Below, in pieces: positions 7,338 to 9,244 of a stretch of 9,244 nt of DNA. This DNA comes from Lachnospiraceae bacterium (GTDB taxonomy: Bacteria; Bacillota_A; Clostridia; Lachnospirales; Lachnospiraceae). Position numbers and translations under genes: made by a program. The DNA lies in the NCBI GenBank assembly GCA_017960415.1, contig JAGCZE010000370.1, forward strand, positions 1-9,244, read 5' to 3'. Position 1 is the stretch's first letter, and every line of letters begins with the position of its first letter. A model generated the notes under the pieces. The model did not search any database. It had not been told where the DNA came from and saw nothing but the letters and a program-made list of their open reading frames with translations.

Positions 7338-7496
7338 TTATGCGCTCTTCTTGAGCGTCCAGATCTCAATGTCATCTTCATTGCCGTCGTGATCGTACCC
7401 GCATAGATCAAGGATGTTCGCATCCTCGTCAGTTACGTCAGCTATCGCCATGCCGGTCGTGAGTCCGTTCTGGGACTCGAATCTAATCAATTTCAT
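7338..7496 (-). CDS. Acidic hypothetical protein, 52 aa, first gene of the operon
   Basis: Short gene encoding MKLIRFESQNGLTTGMAIAD and ending WTLKKSA, with a very acidic centre (DVTDEDANILDLCGYDHDGNEDD). The ATG at 7496 has AAGGAG with a 5-base gap, as good as any in the window, and the reading frame ends 17 bases before the zinc-ribbon start, so it fits the operon spacing. No known motif is visible. The D-rich run DHDGNEDD recalls a calcium-loop spacing, but I do not claim one. Upstream lies about 100 bases of A/T-rich sequence after the terminator of the RNA array, which is where a promoter for this operon is expected. Confidence 0.75.
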   Translation of the reverse strand: MKLIRFESQNGLTTGMAIADVTDEDANILDLCGYDHDGNEDDIEIWTLKKSA

Positions 7497-7597
7497 AATC
7501 ACTCCTTATTGAATAATCCGTTGTGTTTCTAATTACAGTGTACCAAGATTGCGCTGTTTTTTACCGATTTTAAAGGATATTTTTGAATATTTTTTGC
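7497..7597 (-). promoter_or_regulatory. Probable promoter region of the replication operon
   Basis: About 100 bases lie between the upstream terminator and the first operon gene, the only gap of this kind in the left part of the window. On the minus strand it is A/T-rich (runs of A and T at 7556-7600). TGTAAT in GGTACACTGTAATTAG could serve as a -10 box, but the hexamer 17 bases upstream is a poor -35 match. The location is reasoned from layout and the box itself is weak. No operator repeats are seen. Confidence 0.3.
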
Positions 7598-7623
7598 AAA
7601 AAAGTCGCCTCTTTCGAGACGAC
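7598..7623 (-). terminator. Intrinsic terminator closing the ncRNA/repeat array
   Basis: Read on the minus strand, GUCGUCUC-GAAA-GAGGCGAC is a perfect 8-bp stem (one U.G pair) capped by a GNRA tetraloop and followed directly by UUUUUU. It ends transcription coming from the tnpB-like gene and RNA array, and separates that unit from the operon starting at 7496. The reverse reading has no U-run after the stem, so the direction is clear. Confidence 0.88.
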
Positions 7624-7673
7624 CTTTCTATATTCAGTCTAATAATTTGGACAGAGCGACAAGCTTCTTTCCG

Positions 7674-7692
7674 GTTTTGTATCCTTGTAAAT
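7674..7692 (-). repeat. Partial copy of the 36-nt CRISPR-like repeat (array end)
   Basis: The minus strand reads TTACAAGGATACAAAAC here. It matches 15 of the last 17 bases of the repeat at 7806-7771 (ATACAAGGGTACAAAAC). The other half of the unit is not recognisable. Its end lies 32 bases from the end of the 7741-7706 copy instead of 65. It may be a decayed terminal repeat or a deletion product. Confidence 0.4.
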
Positions 7693-7705
7693 TATAATAA
7701 ATGCT

Positions 7706-7806
7706 GTTTTATGGCCCTGCTAATCTTTAGGTGTCCAAAGACGGGTTATTCATGACGAATATGTTAGCCTGTTTTGTACCCTTGTATATTCTTAAGAGGC
7801 CAAAGA
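7706..7806 (-). repeat. Pair of degenerate 36-nt CRISPR-like repeats with a 29-nt spacer (group 1)
   Basis: Copies at 7806-7771 and 7741-7706, period 65. On the minus strand both begin UCUUUGG and end ACAAAAC or AUAAAAC, with ACAAGGG or GCAGGGC near position 22-28. In the first copy, UCUUUG can pair with CAAGGG to form a 6-bp stem with wobble pairs. The spacer (7770-7742) is unrelated to the other spacers. The pair follows structured-RNA copy 1 after 34 further bases. Confidence 0.65.
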
Positions 7807-7840
7807 GCCAAATTCCTCAAATTGGACATTATATTACAAG

Positions 7841-7931
7841 GTTATATCCGTACGCTGGCTTCTCTCGTCACCGAGCACTAACCTGTTTCCGAATATATTT
7901 CGCCTTACGGCACGGGCGACAATTCGACCAT
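7841..7931 (-). ncRNA. Structured RNA copy 1 (diverged), omega-RNA-like scaffold candidate
   Basis: This is the most diverged of three copies. Aligned on the minus strand with the other two it keeps AUGGUCGAAUUGUCG and GGAAACA. Its two small hairpins change on both sides of the stem: GCC-GUAA-GGC replaces GUC-GAAA-GAC, and CUCG-GUGA-CGAG replaces UCCC-CUCG-GGGA. An outer pair changes from CCAU/AUGG to CCGU/UCGG. Such paired changes support RNA structure, and GAAA/GUAA/GUGA are all GNRA tetraloops only on this strand. A further 34 bases separate it from the first 36-nt repeat of its group, unlike copies 2 and 3. Confidence 0.68.
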
Positions 7932-7990
7932 ATATGTTTTCTAAACTACTGTTTTGTTATATTTTACTCTTTCCCGACAACATCTTAGAA

Positions 7991-8151
7991 GTTTTATTTC
8001 CTTGCGAAATCATAGACCACCATAGGGGATTAGTCGGTTTCCAGTTACGATTGAGGTTTTACTCCCCTGTGAAATCAATGACCTCCAAAGGAATGATCTC
8101 TTTACCTTATGATGTGTTTTACTCCCCTTTGAAATCTAAGACATTCAAAGG
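7991..8151 (-). repeat. Three degenerate 36-nt CRISPR-like repeats (group 2)
   Basis: Copies at 8151-8116, 8091-8056 and 8026-7991, with spacers of 24 (8115-8092) and 29 bases (8055-8027). On the minus strand each begins CC(U/A)(U)UG and ends UAAAAC. The first two share AUUUCA(A/C)AGGGGAGUAAAAC. The first copy has a perfect stem CCCUUUGAA/UUCAAAGGG, the second one mismatch, and the third is largely unpaired. They follow structured-RNA copy 2 with no gap. Confidence 0.72.
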
Positions 8152-8244
8152 GTCAAATATGTACGCGAGCTTCTCTCCCCGAGGGGATCACTGGCTTGTT
8201 TCCATATCTGTTTCGTCTTTCGACATGGACGACAATTCGACCAT
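8152..8244 (-). ncRNA. Structured RNA copy 2, omega-RNA-like scaffold candidate
   Basis: This copy is 93 nt long and identical to copy 3 at 86 of 93 positions by my count. On the minus strand it has a closing stem GGUCGAAU/AUUUGACC, a bulged hairpin UCCAU-GUC-GAAA-GAC-(GAAACAG)-AUAUGGA, and the hairpin UCCC-CUCG-GGGA. TATAAT sits directly before it (8251-8244 area), without a good -35 box. A 36-nt repeat starts at the next base. No reading frame is conserved among the three copies, because copy 1 diverges by stem-preserving rather than codon-preserving changes. Confidence 0.75.
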
Positions 8245-8272
8245 TATATATTCATTTTTTTACTTTCACCCA

Positions 8273-8333
8273 CGCTGTAGGGCAGGAAGCCCCGATTTCT
8301 ATAAGTCGGGGAGGAATGCCCGATTTAGCAGCG
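8273..8333 (+). other. Large three-tier hairpin resembling an IS200/IS605 right end
   Basis: Outer stem CGCTG/CAGCG (8273-8277 with 8329-8333), middle stem GGGCA/TGCCC (8280-8284 with 8317-8321), and inner stem CCCCGAUUU/AAGUCGGGG with a CUAU loop (8290-8311). Between the middle and inner stems GGAAG faces AGGAA, which could form tandem G.A pairs in plus-strand RNA; the minus strand would have only pyrimidines there. The motif GGAAGCCCC-hairpin-GGGGAGGAAT recalls right ends and omega-RNA tails of Clostridia tnpB elements, from memory and not by search. It is on the strand opposite the tnpB-like gene. Confidence 0.6.
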
Positions 8334-8370
8334 TTTTTATTTTACATACGCAATATCATTCAAAGCAATA

Positions 8371-8471
8371 GTTTTATGCCCTTGTTATTTTGTAGAGAAC
8401 CAAAGGCTTCCTTTTTCAATGCGGCTACGATTTTCGCTTTACGCCCTTGCAAATCCATAGACATCCAAAGG
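8371..8471 (-). repeat. Pair of degenerate 36-nt CRISPR-like repeats with a 29-nt spacer (group 3)
   Basis: Copies at 8471-8436 and 8406-8371, period 65. On the minus strand both begin CCUUUGG and have CAAGGGC near position 23-29. They end GUAAAGC and AUAAAAC. CCUUUG pairs with CAAGGG in both copies. The spacer is 8435-8407. A weaker fourth-type copy (GCUUUGAAUG... to UAAAAAC, about 8367-8333) follows after only a few bases. The group follows structured-RNA copy 3 with no gap. Confidence 0.7.
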
Positions 8472-8564
8472 GTCCAATATGTACTCAAGCTTCTCTCCCC
8501 GAGGGAATCACTGGCTTGTTTCCATATCTGTTTCGTCTTTCGACATGGACAAGAATTTGACCAT
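8472..8564 (-). ncRNA. Structured RNA copy 3, in the 3' end of the tnpB-like transcript
   Basis: It starts 8 bases after the tnpB-like stop codon (8574-8572), which is where omega RNAs of TnpB systems lie. The fold is as in copy 2: a closing stem with one mismatch (GGUCAAAU/AUUGGACC), the GUC-GAAA-GAC hairpin within UCCAU/AUGGA, and a UUCC/GGGA hairpin in which one pair has become U.G. The seven differences from copy 2 mostly fall at stem ends and loops. A 36-nt repeat starts at the next base. The linkage to the protein gene supports it as its guide scaffold, by analogy with the TnpB family. Confidence 0.75.
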
Positions 8565-8571
8565 ATGCTTA

Positions 8572-9244
8572 TTATTTCGCGAACTCGTTCGCATAATATT
8601 CTCTGTAATCTTTTTTATATATATTGGGTTCGATCTTTTTCTTAACGAGAACGCCACCTGTGGAAATCACTTTGTTTCTCAATATTGTTACGATCTGGGC
8701 AGGTGCTGTTTCCGCTATTGTTCTTCCGCCCCTGTGCTTTGAGGCGGGAGTCCCGGCTTTGGTTGTCTTATCTTCCGTCGACTTTTCCATTGCGTTTGCA
8801 AAAGAATAGTCGTTTATTGTTATATTGTTGCCCAGTGCCAGTATTTCATTTGCGATGATATTTGATCTGAGCTTGCGTTTTTCTGCTTGTTTCCGTTCGA
8901 GGTTGGCTTTTTCTGCTCTTGCTGCCTTGTAGCTTTTTGAGAATTTCCACTTTAACTTTGTTCTCTCTCCGTTGACTACGATGCCGTTTTTTACAGTGCC
9001 GTCAGCATTGAAGTTCTGCGGATTTGTGGCTCTGCGAGAGTTGTCAAGATATCTTTGGATATCCTTGATCTTTTCGGCATCCTTATTGTCGATCGACAGG
9101 TCTATCGTCTTTATGCCAAAATCTCCGGCTATCGTGATTGAGCGGGTGTCGATGTATATAACAAGCTTGCCCTCTTTGACAGTATGCTTAATGTTGCCAT
9201 CCTTGTCATATTTCTCGGCGGGAATGCCTTTCACTGACAGTTGC
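8572..9244 (-). CDS. TnpB-family (IS200/IS605 OrfB) protein, C-terminal part, probably nuclease-dead
   Basis: TnpB proteins are RNA-guided RuvC nucleases. About 224 C-terminal residues are visible and the frame is open at the right edge (the codons before GTG 9234 read QLS), so the true start lies outside. Numbering from that GTG, the RuvC-I region is TIAGDFGIKT with D38. SRRATNPQNFNADGTVKNG (66-84) and KLKWKFSKSYKAARAE (93-108) match the bridge segment of Clostridia TnpBs (typically SRRATNPDNFNEDGTIK...KLKW.KS.RYK). Then come IANEILALGNN (127-137) and TINDYSF (139-145). At this place relatives have YVEDMNF, so the catalytic Glu is Asn (N141). AETAPAQIVTILRNKV (175-189) is also typical. The protein ends at NEFAK, before the RuvC-III segment with its Asp (usually QRDLYSAFLI). 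This suggests RNA-guided binding without cutting, as in TldR or Cas12m. Decay of a dead transposon is the alternative. Confidence 0.85.
   Translation of the reverse strand, partial: QLSVKGIPAEKYDKDGNIKHTVKEGKLVIYIDTRSITIAGDFGIKTIDLSIDNKDAEKIKDIQRYLDNSRRATNPQNFNADGTVKNGIVVNGERTKLKWKFSKSYKAARAEKANLERKQAEKRKLRSNIIANEILALGNNITINDYSFANAMEKSTEDKTTKAGTPASKHRGGRTIAETAPAQIVTILRNKVISTGGVLVKKKIEPNIYKKDYREYYANEFAK

Larger units (their letters stand above)
7624..8571. other. Gene-free region occupied by the RNA/repeat array
   Basis: No open frame here has a ribosome site, and the plus-strand frames of 60 to 149 codons run across the repeats with Cys/Phe/Ser-rich shadow composition. The content is three structured-RNA copies, seven clear and two or three doubtful 36-nt repeats, and one large hairpin. 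Bases 7624-7673, 7937-7990 and 8340-8370 hold nothing else that I can name. Confidence 0.7.

Noticed and set aside
8244..8275. A promoter with TATAAT just before structured copy 2
   Set aside because: The hexamer is perfect, but the region 16 to 18 bases upstream (GGGTGA) is a poor -35 box, and copies 1 and 3 have only CATATA and GCATAT at this place. Not listed as a feature.
7706..8471. A standard, working CRISPR array with host-type Cas proteins
   Set aside because: The repeats are too degenerate, they are interrupted by the 93-nt structured copies, and no cas gene is visible in the window.
7706..8471. A TIGR-type array (Tas systems)
   Set aside because: The neighbouring protein is TnpB-like with no Nop domain seen, and the repeats do not show the alternating paired-spacer layout with C/D-type boxes.
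7934..8742. Overlapping plus-strand open frames of 87 to 149 codons across the repeat region
   Set aside because: None has a ribosome site. They cross repeats and the hairpin, are rich in Cys, Phe and Ser as shadows usually are, and copy 1 of the structured RNA changes in a stem-preserving and not codon-preserving way.

Overview
The window looks like part of a large bacteriophage, or a phage-like mobile element, of a Bacillota (Clostridia/Ruminococcus-like) host. The reasons are: strong AGGAGG-type ribosome sites before nearly every gene, one TTG start with a well-placed site, very tight packing on one strand, a self-contained replication set (a DnaE-type polymerase and a RecD-type helicase) among small unrecognised proteins, and an intron in the polymerase gene. 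Host and phage status are inferences, since no structural phage gene is visible. All genes I accept are on the minus strand, so the window is described from its right end to its left end.

Right end (9244 to 8572): the C-terminal part of a TnpB-family protein (IS200/IS605 OrfB lineage). It keeps the RuvC-I Asp, but Asn sits where the RuvC-II Glu is expected, and it stops before RuvC-III. It is probably nuclease-dead.

Middle (8571 to 7497): about 1.07 kb without a convincing gene. On the minus strand, 8 bases after the tnpB-like stop codon, there is a roughly 93-nt sequence that folds into hairpins. It recurs three times (8564-8472, 8244-8152, 7931-7841), with compensating stem changes and GNRA tetraloops on this strand. 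Each copy is followed by two or three degenerate 36-nt repeats, most of them spaced by 29 nt of unlike sequence as in a CRISPR array. The block ends in a strong intrinsic terminator (7623-7598). I read it as a multi-guide omega-RNA-like array belonging to the TnpB-like protein. This is the most interesting part of the window. A separate large hairpin (8273-8333) folds better as plus-strand RNA and resembles an IS200/IS605 right end.

Left part (7496 to 1): one dense operon. Its order is a 52-aa acidic protein, a 63-aa zinc-ribbon protein, a 189-aa protein starting at TTG, a 125-aa acidic protein, a 125-aa MSTR-type phage protein, a 54-aa protein, a RecD2-like helicase, a 244-aa protein, a 53-aa membrane protein, and dnaE. 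Gaps and overlaps are 6 to 33 bases.

The dnaE gene is split by a 1,130-nt group I intron (1315 to 186) placed exactly between the Pro and first Asp codons of the catalytic PDxD motif. P1, P10, P7, P7.1, P7.2, P8 and P9 can all be drawn, which fixes both splice sites. The intron carries an HNH homing endonuclease, so it is probably mobile. The polymerase gene continues beyond the left edge.
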